Positions 1 to 11,400 of a stretch of DNA of 64,000 nt are shown here, piece by piece. Under the pieces are notes generated by a model, which searched no databases, had not been told where the DNA came from, and saw only the letters and a program-made list of their open reading frames with translations. Within the stretch, counting starts at the first letter, position 1; the number at the start of each line of letters is the position of its first letter. The DNA is taken from assembly GCF_031877795.1 (NCBI RefSeq), contig NC_133932.1, positions 20,524,180 to 20,588,179 on the forward strand, in the 5' to 3' direction. This DNA is from Strix aluco (Eukaryota > Chordata > Aves > Strigiformes > Strigidae). The position numbers and the translations under genes were made by a program.

Positions 1-2106
1 AGGTTATTTCGGGTGCTTTCTCTGAAGCAAAGAGTAGGAGTGGTAGTCAGCATAAATGTTAAATAGGCCCTGAGAGCTAAGACTTTAAGATGAAGCTCCT
101 TTTGAAGCTACATTTACAGCCTCTGCTCTCCCAGGCTTTGTATAATGAAAGCACCCCAGGCCACTGTGGTGTGGTTTTGGCATGCGCTGTAGTTCCCCCC
201 AAGCTCCTTGGATGGTTGTAAGCTTCAGAACCCCTTGACTCTCACTTCAAACACAGCCTTTGCCTCACCTTCTCTACCTTCTTAATTTCCTGCAAATCCA
301 GAGCTCTGTGCAGGAGCATCTGGCTCTGATCTTTGATACCCTCCCTCCAACACAGTCCCTCCCTCATTTTTTTTCTCTGCCAAATCAAGCACAAACACCC
401 ACAAATTTACTTTCATCATGTTCCATGTGCCTGGAGTGGAAAATCACTTGGCTGTAAGTCTGGTGTCCTTGCTTTACATATTCAACATAGGTTAGACGAA
501 GGGTGCTTGGGAAAGAGTGTGGTTCTCTAAGCTGGTTATAAGTCTAAGCTAAAGAAAATGTGCTTCCTACATCTTAAGTTTCTCTCAGAGCTGTGGTCTG
601 GCTTTGCTAATTGCTACTATCTGCTTGTGCAGGGGTGCCACTGGAGGCTTTTCTCCTTTAATTCATTCTTTTTCACTAAATGGAAGTCCTAGGTTTTCTG
701 AACTCCTCAAATAATGGTGAATTTGTCATATGAGGAATGGCCATCCTACCTGCACTGAAGTTCTCCAGAAGTATGGACAACTAGAGAAGGCTTATGTGCA
801 GCTGGAAGAGGTGGTGCTAGTAAAAGGGGAAATAATACCCAGTCATTATAAATGAAGCTTCCAATAGTTGAGAGGTAGCTGATGTGTGGCTCTTCTTATA
901 GCTTTCACACTTGATTGTCAGTTGGGCTAGGCTGCTGCAAAAGGTTTAGGTAGTCTCAAAGCTCAGCAGAGGGAGGAAGTAAGATATACAGGCTGCTGAG
1001 GTTCAAAACCTGTGATTGACATTACCAGGGCTTCTGGGGCTGAGCCCGGTCTTTCCCATAAGAAGCCACATGGCTTCTAGAGAGTCAAGATTGTTTCCTG
1101 TTGCTGAGCTCCTTGTGGAGCTTCTTTTCCTTTTGGCTCTGAGCTGTGTCCTGTAACATGCAGCCTCGTGGAGGTGTTGGGCTGTGGCTGTCAGGATTCA
1201 GAAAAGCTGGCCACATCTGCAGTATGTGGCTTGGGGATGTTGGTATTGAATATTCAATTATTTTATGCAAATGAGGCTAATTATGAAACTGTTACAGCAA
1301 CTGGAGCACTGCATGAGAAGTGTAGTACCAAAATATGACACCCACTGAGGGCTGCAGTCGTGAACTAAGGCTCAGACTAAGACTCTGCAAGGGCCTGAAG
1401 AACTGCTGATTTGGACCAGCCAAAACAAGTGCAGGGGATCCCAGAGTTCGGTCTTGATGAAACACCATCCAAGTCTGCCAGGGAATGAAATCAGTAACCC
1501 AGCCCTCAGCACCGCCTGAGGGTTTGCGAAGGCAATGGAAACAATGGACGATCCAAGAAAAAGTGGGCACAGCGTCTGGAGCTCAAGCCCGAGGTCAAAG
1601 TTTAAGTACTTGTGTACCTGTGGGAGCAACAGAAACCAACTACATCTGCTGCTTGAGTGAAGATGTAAGAGCTGCTGTGGTTTCATTCCTTGAGGAATTT
1701 GTATGTACCAGGGGATGCCTGTGCTCAGGACAGTGATGACAGTATTATAAAGAATTTTTCATAATGGCAACAGAGTGTAGCAGCCCCAAAAGGGAAGAGG
1801 GACACCTGTTTAGTGTGAACTGTACATGTAAGTGCACATATAAACATGGGGTCAGGAATATATTTAACCCTTATTTGTGCCCCTAAAAAAGGGAACAGGC
1901 AAATCCACCTTGCTTGGAGGAGTTAAGAAAATGTAGAACTCTTGCACAGAGGGATGAACTGAGGGATTAAACATCATCAACACCCCTGCACAAACAACAA
2001 ACTGGAAAAGGCACAGTTTTGTAATGGTGGAGCATGGGGGGATCTGGTAGATTTGGAAGGTAAAAAGCCATTTGTCTCATCAAGAGGATGTATTCAATAT
2101 TTGTAC
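1..2106. other. Non-coding stretch, nothing recognised
   Basis: No open frame here has a recognisable domain or convincing splice context. The last few hundred bases (about 1860-2106) lie directly upstream of a Ty3/gypsy RNase H remnant and could be its reverse transcriptase-RNase H linker. I could not find a reverse transcriptase active-site motif in them, so I leave them unassigned. Confidence 0.5.
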
Positions 2107-2554
2107 CCATTTGCCTTTGTATTTGAGTTGCAGGGCACCAACACAAGCTAAATTTGAGTATATTCCTATAGAAAAGGCCTTGGCATTAGGCCATGGCTGT
2201 AAAGACTTTTTAAAATCTGTTTGAGAGGCCATGTTAACTAAAACTGATCATAAATCACTTTTTGCCATTGCCAGTGGGGATCTGGCAAACACCTTCCTGC
2301 AAACAGAATGTCTCTTTCTTTAGCTACAGTTGTATAACTTGCAAATTGAATACGAACCTGAGAAAGATTTAGTAGTTGCAGGCATACTCTCTAGAGCCTT
2401 TGACAAAAATGCTGTGGAACAAAGTCCCAGGCTAGATTATGTATATGTCAATTGGGGAAAACAAAACAGAAAAACCCAGCCCTGTCGGTTCTCAAATGAA
2501 ATGCAGAATTTCATTGCTAGTGGTTTGCTGAGGACGAGACACTGCAGGATGTAA
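2107..2554 (+). pseudogene. Gypsy RNase H domain remnant, frameshifted
   Basis: In intact elements this domain degrades the RNA strand of the RNA:DNA hybrid during reverse transcription. Bases 2107-2148 read PFAFVFELQGTN in one frame. The similarity then moves to the next frame from 2147 and runs to 2554. Visible landmarks are IEKALALGHGC, TDHKSLFAI, a DLA-T-L segment and the LVVAGILSRAF end that resembles the common LVVADTLSRA signature. In-frame stops lie near 2219 and 2321. The catalytic acidic residues of the N-terminal half cannot be placed, and no protein is expected. Confidence 0.7.
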
Positions 2555-2643
2555 TTAAGGTTCTACTAGAAAATGATTTGCACAGCTTATTCTGTCCCTG
2601 TTTCAGTTTAAAACGATTTAGATACCACTTCTCTGAGGCATGA

Positions 2644-2988
2644 AGAAAACTGATCCTTGAAGTGTTGCAGGAAAATAAAGATACAGAAAGCCATTTAGAG
2701 CCTGAAGGCAGTGCGAGACATCTCTGCCTCCCTCAATAGTCAGAAATACAAGTGACGTTAAATGGAGAAGCGCGTGCTTGTGGAAAACACTCACCCTCTA
2801 GAAGGAAGTTAACGAAGTAGGCTCGCATCAGCTTGGTGGGGGAGTCCTGAGCAGCCATTTTCATATCGCCGGGTAGTCTTTACTGGGAGGCACTACAGCA
2901 TTATAAGGGAGCAGGTTGCTTGTATCTGCTAACAGTGGATTTCATATACATAACAATAATGTCTGTCAATGGACTACAGTTCAGCACA
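2644..2988 (+). pseudogene. Gypsy integrase remnant (zinc-binding and core parts)
   Basis: All recognisable blocks lie in a single frame. RKLILEVLQEN (from 2644) followed by SARHLCLPQ and SEIQ (to 2751) parallels the integrase zinc-binding segment, where RK.L...LHEGH is followed by RAR...WPG...EIE. WEALQHYKGAG and YLLTVDF (2923-2943) parallel the W.KV..DLF..KG..YLL.VDY entry to the core. NGLQFST (2968-2988) parallels the NGPQFSS block. About 25-30 residues normally between the last two blocks are missing, and stops interrupt the rest. The His/Cys zinc ligands are mostly lost, so the copy is dead. Confidence 0.6.
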
Positions 2989-3010
2989 AGCTTACATGTA
3001 TCGCAGCTAA

Positions 3011-5005
3011 TCCCCAGTGACTAAACCTACTATGCTGGTGGAAAGTGATGTCGAAATACTGCCAGAAAGGGGGCAGTGTCAATCTGTTGCACTTCTGGCA
3101 CTACTCAGTTGCAGTGGATTGTCACATCTGTGCTAGCAGAAACTGATATCATATATGGGTGGGCTGGTTGAGATAAGTAAACGGAAAAAGTGGAACAAAA
3201 ACGTGGTATGATTTTGTAGTCTGGGATTGGCAGTGTTTCACAAGTGATATAGATGCATAGTAACAGCAAGACACAACAATTACAGACTGGGTGTGCTCTG
3301 TGGAGACTTCATGGTCATGTGAAGTGGTTGTTGTAGGCAAGTGCATGCTCTGGAGGAATAGATTCACGTTTCCCAGACTCCAGAGGGCAGTGGGAGAGTG
3401 TAAATTGCTGCCTTTCAGGGTGGTGGTGTCAGGTGAGAGTGGCTATAGCCCAGAAAGGCAAGCAGCTAGAAGTAGTGGGCTTTTTGCTAACTATCCACAG
3501 TACGGGTTTTCCAGAGAACACAGGTGACAACACGGGACATCTGGGACAACAGGACATTTATTAGGGGGAGCATTGTCCATTAGTTGGGTGTAGTTAACTT
3601 GGCTCCCCAGGGAAGCTCTGGGGACCTGTACCTTTCAGAAGCTCTCAGAGGAGGTGCCATTGTGCAGAGGCTCACGCTGAACAGCACGGATCGGCTAGAG
3701 CTCGGTCAGGGGTTAATGCAAAGCTCTTTGGGCTTCCTGGTTAGGAGTAATTCCTGAACAATGTGGAATATGGGAGAGCTTACGTGCTGATTCAACTGGC
3801 AACAAATGGCATGTTCATGTACAAAGTGCTGAGTGTTGAGAGGGCTCTAGTTCCTCCTGAAGTCCCAGCACTTGTCACTGCCAGTGTCATTGCTTCAGCT
3901 ACGTTGTTTCCTGAAGACCATCATCACTGGAGAATTCTTAGATGTTTGTGACTCCATAGTCATTAATTCATTCAAGTTGTTAAATCACTGAAGCATTGAA
4001 CTATAATTGTGAGCAGCTTTGTTGCAACTAGTTTTTTTTGCAGAGCTGCACAAAAGTCGTGCTTTTCTGTATCTTAGCATTGCTTGAATGTAATAGAATT
4101 TCCTTCTGCTAATAAACTGAGGCATTAAGTTTCTAATTTAGGAATGGGATAAAATGAGTTGTGCTGTGATTTCTAATCATGGGAGAACTCTTCTAATGTG
4201 CACACGTTCAGTGTTTGTCTTATAAAAATGGTTTCCTAACAATGCCCACTGCAGCTAATTTGTAACTGCATAGTGTAAACATTGATTTCTAAAGTTTTTT
4301 TAATAGATCCCCAAGCTACTTAATTATCACTTACTGACCCTTGTTTTCTAATGGTGATTAGTTTAGTTTCCTCAAACTTTATAAGAGCTGGGTCTCAAGT
4401 GGCAGTAAGATGGACAACTTTTCCTTCCATATCTAATAGGATAGGAAGGTCTCCAAAGCATTACTAGTTCACGTCTTCCCAGGAGTAGGATCTTCCCTTC
4501 ATGGCGGTACCCCTCTCAGCTAGACATCTAGAATGTTCTTTCTGGTTCAGCTAAAGCTTATATTAAAATCAGGGAGAAGCAAATTCAAATCAGAACTTCT
4601 CCGAGGTTTAAAAAAATCCTTTCTCTCACTAAGCCTCTTGCTTGCGGTAGCCTTCTTTCAGGTCTGGCACATCTTTCGGTCTGTGAATCAGCTGGATTCT
4701 TCAGTATCTATGTCTATGTGAGTTGAGGAGAGAGAGCAACATGCTTTCTGAGAACAATTTGTCAGGAGTATTTAGGCTAACTTAATCCCCATTACAGTTC
4801 TATTGACTTGAACAGTTATCACAGCTGAACTTCTCTTTTAGAGACTGATTCTTCCACTGCAACTTTGCATCCCACTACACTATTTAAATGAGTAGTACAT
4901 TGGCTGTAACATCAGAGCATCGCATCTTACTCTGATGTTCTTATAGAGCAGATGGTTAGAGAGCAGTTCAGGGACCTGGCCACCTTGGATGAGCTATCTC
5001 CACAG
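3011..5005. other. Non-coding stretch, possible LTR debris unassigned
   Basis: No gene recognised. A stretch near 3520-3760 directly follows the pol relic and could hold its 3' LTR, but no paired LTR or terminal TG...CA was found. Bases 3950-4400 are AT-rich, without coding potential. Confidence 0.4.
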
Positions 5006-5169
5006 GAAAGGGGATGGCTGTAGAAAAAGTTGATCAATCTCTATCTGCATTTGGAAAAATAAAAGATGAGACACATGGAAAGAGATTGGGAAAGGATAAG
5101 GAAATTATAGAAGGGTCATCAGAGACACTAGAGATTTCAAAAGCTTTCAAGCCCACTGCAGACCATAAG
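5006..5169 (+). other. Open exon-like segment, weak splice signals
   Basis: An open frame of about 54 codons follows CACAG (5001-5005) and ends at an AAG/GTACAT donor-like site after 5169. The deduced peptide (first Met codon at 5014) is rich in Lys, Glu, Asp and Ser and looks more protein-like than its surroundings. However, the upstream pyrimidine tract is poor and the donor is non-ideal. No family is recognised. It may be a chance open frame, a pseudogene fragment or a lineage-specific exon. Confidence 0.15.
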
Positions 5170-5989
5170 GTACATTCCTTATTGTCTTGGTTTTGTTGTA
5201 GATGAATCACCAATCTGTAGTGGGCACTAAGCTAGCAACTGAAACACATGTCCTCAGAGTACCCCCTGCACCGCCTGTGCTACAAAAATAATAGTTGTAC
5301 TTTACCTGTCAGGTAAGCCCTACAGTTTATAAAGGATGAATAATTACCAGTTATTGAAGATCTGAGGAGCAAGAGATGCATGCATCCAGAAGCGATTTAG
5401 AACAGTTGACATAGAGTTCAACAGATGGCTTGTACTCCTCTACATCAACCTGGGACAGCTTCTTGTAACAGGACTTGAAAAAATATTCCTGGGCTAGGAG
5501 TCCAGGCCCTTAGACCTTGTGCTGCAAGCATCCGTGTTGTGTAGAGTACCCACAAGGCTAAAATCACTTCGCTTATTCAGTCCTCAGAGCAAGATAAATC
5601 CTGTCCTGATAGCATTGTTGGTTACTGAAAGATATTGAGAAGATTAGAAGAGAAGTAGGAAGAGTGGGGAAAAGTGCTAATTAAAGTAAGGGGCATAAAA
5701 GAGAAAAAGTAGAGACTTACTTTGACTCTTATTTAGGTAGAAAATTTGAGAAAGTCTTTTACTGATCAGAGAGGAAAGCTTCTGGAAGAGACTTCCAAAA
5801 GCAGCAGTTGCTGGTTTTCTTGTTACCTTCTATTGTCAGAGGGCTAGATCTGTCTTAAAACGGATACTGAGATGGTCTGTCAGTGATGATAGGGCATGGC
5901 TCAGAGATGCCCACCAGTCTGAAACAAGCAGTGAAACTTTTCTTCTTGTCAGGTACAGTATCACTGAAAACTCAGAAAATAGGACTGAA
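5170..5989. other. Non-coding stretch, nothing recognised
   Basis: AT-leaning DNA with no domain, RNA gene or clear repeat. A C/D-box-like pair near 5883-5921 was considered and rejected. Confidence 0.5.
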
Positions 5990-6560
5990 AGATGTATTGG
6001 GATGCCTTCTAGTCCATCCCTCTATTCGACAGCATGGCTAGCTGTATCTGTCATTTTTGACCAGCATTTGCCCCCTTCTTAAAGACATGCAATGATGGAG
6101 ACTGCTTAGACTTGTAGGAATTTTTGGCTTATTTTGGACTTGCTTCCATGCTAAGTCCAAATCCTGTCTTCCAACGCTGTCATTGTAGCTCCCGTGTAGT
6201 TAGTCCTACCCCTGTCTACTACATTTGAATAGCTGATTTTTCCTAAGCAACTGTAGAATTTTGCATGTCTTTTTTGAATAACATCTTTTTTTCCCCAGAC
6301 TTTCTCAGATAATCAAAGCTGGTTTGAATACTAAGTCTGTTTTCCAGCATATTTGCAGCCCCTCCCAGTAAGGTGCCATCTAAAAGTTTAATAAGCTCAG
6401 CCTCTGTACCTTCATTCTTGTCATTAATGAAAATATTGAATAATACAAGCTCTGGCAGAATTTTCTACAAAAATCTAGCCTGATGCATCTCTCCAGTTTG
6501 ATGGAGAAGTAGCAGTAACTTCACTGAGTACGAAATTTCCCGCTCCAACTGATGATCAAG
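5990..6560 (-). mobile_element. Old CR1/L3-like LINE fragment, reverse orientation
   Basis: The plus strand reads as the complement of an old CR1/L3-type LINE. Landmarks are CTAGTCCATCCC near 6013, a GATGGAGACT block near 6093, and GTCATTAATGAAAATATTGAATAAT at 6420-6444, a hallmark of the reverse-transcriptase part of old amniote CR1 copies read in reverse. A CCAGTTTGA segment follows near 6494. It is much more diverged than the CR1 at 7165, with many indels, so it is an older insertion and cannot be coding. The ends are uncertain. Confidence 0.6.
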
Positions 6561-7164
6561 AACAATTTGCTTTCACAGATTGTGAAATGTTCCAAGTTTA
6601 AAATCTTTTACGAAAAAAAGTCTCCAAAGGCTGGGGAAGTGTAGAATATGCCTAACAGCAGAATTTGCTCATAGCTTGTAGAAGATCCATGCTCTAGCTG
6701 TAAAATGCATAAACATTTAAAGGGAGACGATCTGCTCAAGGAAATTCTTTAAGTATTTATGGCACCTTGCCAGACATCTACCAGGCCAAGACACCTCCTG
6801 GCCTTAAAGCTGGAGTGTTACAGAAATAGTCTCAGCAGATTGTTGAAAAAAACCCGGTGGAATTAAGTCTTTTGGAACAGGTATGACCTCTATAGAAAGC
6901 TTCGCAATTCCTTAAAGGTCTTATTTCTTTGAAAAAAGCTCTCATGATTTGCTACTTTTGAGTCATACAGTGATCCCATACTGATGGTACATTGATCTGC
7001 ATGTAGCTAAGTACTTCTCAGACATACTTCTAAGAGTGCTTAGACATTCAAATGACCAAGAGGAGTGCTTGAATTTTTCAAAGTAGTGATACCTTGTACC
7101 TTCAAGATTTAAGCCAAACTCTAACTTTTTGGTATCAGGAAGAGCGCTCTGCAGAAGGCAGATT
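6561..7164. other. Non-coding stretch between two LINE fragments
   Basis: AT-rich DNA with no recognisable gene. Part could be further diverged LINE sequence. Confidence 0.4.
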
Positions 7165-7992
7165 ATTCCAAATGGTTGTGCTGCCATTCAAAGGGATCTC
7201 AACAGGCTGGAGAAATGGGCCAACAGGAGCCTCATGAAGTTCAGCAAAGGGAAATGCCAAGCTCTGTCCGTGGGCAGGAATAACCCCATGCCACCAGTAC
7301 AGGCCGGGGGCTGAGAGTCTGGAAAGCAGCTTTGCAGACCTGTGGGTCCTGATGGACACCAAGTTGTTGCCACAAGGGCAACAAAGGCTAACAGGTCCTG
7401 GGCTGCATTAGGAAGAGCATCGCCAGCAGGTCAAGGGAGGTGATCCCTCCCCTCTACTCAGCATCGGTGAGTCACATCTGGAGTGGTGTCCAGTCCTGGG
7501 CTCCCCAGTCCAAGACAAGCATGGGCTACTGGAACAAGTCCAGCAAAGGGCCAGAAAAATGATTAAGGGCTTGGAGTTTTTCTTGCAGGGGGAAAGGCTG
7601 AGAGGGCTGGGACTGTCCAGCCTGGAGAAGGGAAGGCTCAGGGGGATCTTTTCAATGTGAATAAATACCTGATGGGGGTGGCAGTAAAGAAGATGGAGCC
7701 AGACTCTTCTCCATGGTATATAGTGAAAGGACAAGAGGCAAAAGGCACAAGCTGAAACACAAGAAGTTCTGTCCGAACATAAGAAAACACTTTTTTTTCT
7801 TTTTTTACTGTGACAATGGGTTGAACACTGGAACAGGTGTCCAGAGACATTTCTGAGTCTCCATTCATGAAAATGTTAAAAATCTGACTGGATACAGCCC
7901 TAAGCAGCCCACTCTAGTTGACCCTGCTTTGACCGGGATTGGACTAGGCAATTTTCAGAGGTCCCTTCCCACTGCAGTGATTTTGTGATTCT
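7165..7992 (+). mobile_element. CR1 LINE, 5'-truncated, reverse transcriptase C-terminus plus 3' end
   Basis: This is a 5'-truncated copy of the CR1 non-LTR retrotransposon of birds and other sauropsids. The first part encodes the end of the CR1 reverse transcriptase (IQRDLNRLEKWANRSLMKF, then GRNNPM). A one-base insertion near 7291-7293 shifts the frame against other CR1 copies. Later parts carry AAGGCTAACAG, GGCTGCATTAGGAAGAGCAT and GAGGTGATCCCTCCCCTCTA, followed by the conserved 3' UTR. The copy ends at the CR1-specific short repeat (7978-7992) rather than poly(A). Frameshifts and small deletions show it is inactive. No clear target-site duplication is expected for CR1. This element is the main evidence for a bird genome. 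Confidence 0.95.
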
Positions 7993-8269
7993 CAGGGATA
8001 TTCTTACACATTCCTCAAAAGCACCCATGTGTTGCACCATCAGAAACAGGGCACCAACTTGAGTCCCAGTTTGTACAGAAGTCCAAAGGAGGAATTTGCA
8101 TTTTGATGTAAGGGAATGAGAGAAAGGTGTCTGTTCCCTGTGTCTCTCACACTTAGCAGAGACACCTCTACGTGTGCCAACGGATGCCAAATTAGCATTT
8201 TGCACATAACTGACTCTGGAAAAGCAGTGAAGAAAGCCCTGTGTAATGTAAGTGCAGACCTTTCTATAT

Positions 8270-8443
8270 GTACAGGTCTGGATACCTAATTAAGAATGCT
8301 CTCACTCAGGTACACACTTTATCCATTATTATTATTGTTAATGTTTTCTGTCATTAGCTGGGTTTAATTACAGGCAAAGATTGATATGTAAATCATCCCC
8401 ACTCTGACCTAATGATGAAGCAATTGCATTTTCTCTCCCGTAG
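8270..8443. promoter_or_regulatory. AT-rich block, possible conserved non-coding element or exon-flanking intron
   Basis: It contains ATTATTATTATTG, TTTAATTAC and GATTGATATGTAAATCAT, with a branch-point-like CTGACCTAAT about 35 bases before a strong splice acceptor. This looks like preserved intronic sequence next to an exon or a homeodomain/POU-site cluster. Conservation cannot be judged from one genome. Confidence 0.25.
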
Positions 8444-8496
8444 TGGGAGAGGACGGAGATGAAGCTGGTGCCCCAAGCTGCAGCCCTGAGCACAAG
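8444..8496 (+). other. Candidate 53-nt exon with strong splice sites
   Basis: TTTTCTCTCCCGTAG ends at 8443 and AAG/GTAAGC follows 8496, with a plausible branch point near 8404. Two of the three frames are open across the 53 bases. One of them reads GEDGDEAGAPSCSPEHK, an acidic then Ser/Pro-rich peptide, and the other reads WERTEMKLVPQAAALSTR. 53 is not a multiple of three, so skipping it would change frame. No gene family is recognised. It could equally be a non-coding 5' exon or a cryptic pair of splice sites. Confidence 0.35.
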
Positions 8497-11400
8497 GTAA
8501 GCCGTTAGTTTCAAATGACCTGTTTGAAAACCAGGGGACAGGGAGGTGGGGACCTGCCACCAGGAAGGGCTGTGGGAAGAGCTGGGAGCATGGCCTGGCA
8601 AGGGACAAGAGACATTGCTTGCTCCAAAGGCAGACTCCAGTTTCTGTACAGGGAAACCGCTTGTCTTTGGGTGTTTCTACAGCACGTAAGGAAATGGGAC
8701 TGGAATGAAAGACAGAGGCTGTGTATCAAGAAACACTTTGCTGATGCAACTGATTTCTTCTCCACGTAGAAACAACCCATCAGAACCTCAAAAGCTAGTC
8801 AATGAGCAAACCAGCATATTGGATTTTTCCATACAGGTATATTAACAGTGTGTATTTTTCTCAGGTAGAAATCTTCCTGTTCTATTTCCCATTTCAACAT
8901 CCTTTTTTTCCAAGTTGTACAGTCTTTGTGTGCACTGCAGAGATGCTTCTGTGAATATAGCCTGTCTGATGCCACTTTCTGAAGGCATCTGTAGGATCCT
9001 GAGAAAGAAGTAATTCTTTAGTTGGAGTAGGTCAGAGAGCATTACCTACTGATCAAATGTAGGATTCCTCTCTTACTTTGGAGTACAGAACCTGGAGCTC
9101 TGCTTGCACTCCAACAGGTTGTTCTGTGACAGAGCTGCTTGGGTTACCCTATAACAGAGGTAAGAAGACAAACATTGTAAGGGACATCTTAACGTGTACA
9201 TAAAGTCTGATCGGTATTTCCATACTGTTTCTCTGTATCACAGAGCAGTAGTGGTCCAATCTTTCTACACTAACACCCAATAATTCTGGACCGAATTTGA
9301 GGGCTGGCCTGTTATTGGGATGTAACTGGTGCTGTGTGAGGGAGAGTAGCAAAAGAGGCCATTATATGACTGCATCTGGATGACATATAAATTTTTTCAA
9401 TGAGCCGTTGTCAACAGCTGGCCTGTGTAACCAGGTGGTTTGAAATGGAATTGCAAAGTGCTGCCATGATGCTGGTATCAGTAAGTTCTGGCTGGTAGAG
9501 GTGTCAGCCTCTGCATGCCACCTTCTGTGGAGCTGAACTGGCTTTCTGTGAGGGCTTTTCCAGCACAATCCAAGATGCTCTGACAACAGCTGTCTGCCAC
9601 CGTGACACCCAGACAACGTAGCATACTCCCTCCCTGGTACCACTAGCTGCTGAACTCTCTGAATCCCAGACCTGCCATCCTCATAGGACCCCTGCAGTAA
9701 AATAAAATGGCCTACAGGTCTCGGGTGAGGTTGCTGGAGCTTCTCCTATTATCCCAGATCTGAGACTCCAGGAAGAAGGAAGAATTTCTCCTTCCCAGAA
9801 CAGTGTTTCTCATTAGCCCTAATTTCAGGCAAACAATTTTTGGATGAACTGGTATCCTTCAGTGGGACAACAGTACCTTAAATGCGCTCCTTTTGGGGCC
9901 GTCTGCTTTGTGCATTAGTCCCTCCTGCCTTGAAAGAAGAGATGTCTGTATTTACAGGTCTATCTAGACAGTGTTGTCATATCCACATGGAGTAACATAC
10001 ACTGAAACTTTAAAACGTGCCAGACTCCCTGCCTTTTTTTTCCTTTAAGCCGTAGGGTGTTTCTGATTTGTTCTTTACCATGCCCTCCATGAAAGGGGGG
10101 AGTGTTGTGTTGCTGAAGTGGCAGCCTTGGGCAAGATATGGTATGTGATTTCTCCCACCAGCTCTGGGGTTAAGTGCCAGCATCAGAGCACTTTGTCTAG
10201 CTCTCCTGTCCTGTCCTTCTTTCCCTTCCAACAAGCAGGGAGAAAATACTGCCCCTGTCATTAACCCATATCCATTTGGGACAACGGGGGCTTCTGCCTC
10301 GATCACCAGGAGAAGTGGAAGCAGCCCCCGCTTCTGGAGCATCTTCAGCTGCAGCCCCGCTGAGGTGCCTCTCCTGCTGCTGAAGTGTAAATCCCCAGTA
10401 GCTCTTTTAACCGCGCTTCTCATACTACTTGAAAAATAACTTTCTCTCGTCATTAACGCTGATCTATAGCCGCATTAATGTCTGAAATCACTGGGTGTGA
10501 AAATAGTGTACTAACCACTACTTAATGTAATATTACCACAGTAATGTCTCTAAAAATATCTTGTCCACTTGATTGCTTTCATTGTGAACTAGAGATAATG
10601 TACCACTTACAGCTGATGATTAAAATTCATAAAGCTTTGGTTCTTAATTACAGCAACTTGCAATCAAAGTGAAATGTCAGATCCTGAATGTTGTTTATCT
10701 GTATACAAATTCACAAAAACAAGAAAATATAGGGATCGTCTACACAACAAAGCTGAGCTGCTTTGCTTTAAGGTTAAGTAAAATAAATACCCATGAGAGT
10801 ATTTATTGAGACACGTTCGAATTGGTGAGCATGAGATCTTTGACATGGCAGAACTCATCTTGTATGAAATGGACATCTTTGGGAATATTCAAATGTTTAA
10901 ATTATGGAAGAGATTTGGAAAATATATTGATGAAGATGGAAATGTAAACTTCATAGAAAACTGTTGTGGGTGGATGGAAGTAACTATTTGATGTGCTATG
11001 AATAGAAATTTTGCAATTCAGGCTCAAGGTTAAACCAATGATGAAGATAGCTGAATCTGGATTCCCACTGCCATGGGGAATTACCATGGTGGCTGGCAGG
11101 AGAGGGTAGGGTTCTTAGTTTCAAACATCAAAATGATGCAACTATAATCATGCCCTTGGTCAACAGTGGCTCTGTACAACAAAATCACATTCTTTTGGGT
11201 GCCCTTAGCTCTGCATTTCCAGAGCTATGGTATTTCTTTCTTTTTTTTTTTTTTTTCCAAGTTAATGCTAAACTCTGAGGGTTTACAGTGCTCTGGGATG
11301 TATCTTACCCTAAATTTACTAACACATATTCTCAGCCCTAACTCCATGTCACCATAGCTCCCCCCTCGCCTTTTATTTTTTGGTATGTAAGATACAGGCA

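Larger units (their letters stand above)
2107..3010 (+). mobile_element. Decayed Ty3/gypsy (Metaviridae) pol relic: RNase H plus integrase
   Basis: This is a degraded piece of the pol polyprotein of a Ty3/gypsy LTR retrotransposon. The order of recognisable pieces is that of gypsy pol. First comes the RNase H entry (PFAF, then a YIPIEKALALGHGC-like stretch) and a TDHK motif at 2246-2257. Then follow the connection ending in IEYEPEKDLVVAGILSRAF, an integrase zinc-finger-like segment, and traces of the integrase core. A +1 shift near 2147 and another between 2555 and 2643 break the reading frame, and there are stops in the RNase H and integrase parts. No LTRs, gag, protease or reverse transcriptase were found. 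The family is recognised from the spacing of the conserved residues, so an old ERV is a less likely alternative. Confidence 0.72.

Noticed and set aside
3520-3760. Possible 3' LTR of the gypsy relic
   Set aside because: No second copy upstream, no TG...CA ends and no polypurine tract could be placed.
5883-5921. C-box (GTGATGA) and D-box (CTGA) pair suggesting a snoRNA
   Set aside because: The boxes are only about 40 bases apart, with no terminal stem, and C/D snoRNAs are normally about 70-90 nt.
10010-10453. 147-codon minus-strand open frame
   Set aside because: No recognisable domain, start context or splice signal, and a chance frame of this size is expected in 64 kb.
10797-10991. Protein-like 61-codon frame in AT-rich DNA
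   Set aside because: No ATG start close to the frame's beginning, no splice acceptor or donor, and no recognised family. Left as a possible conserved non-coding block.
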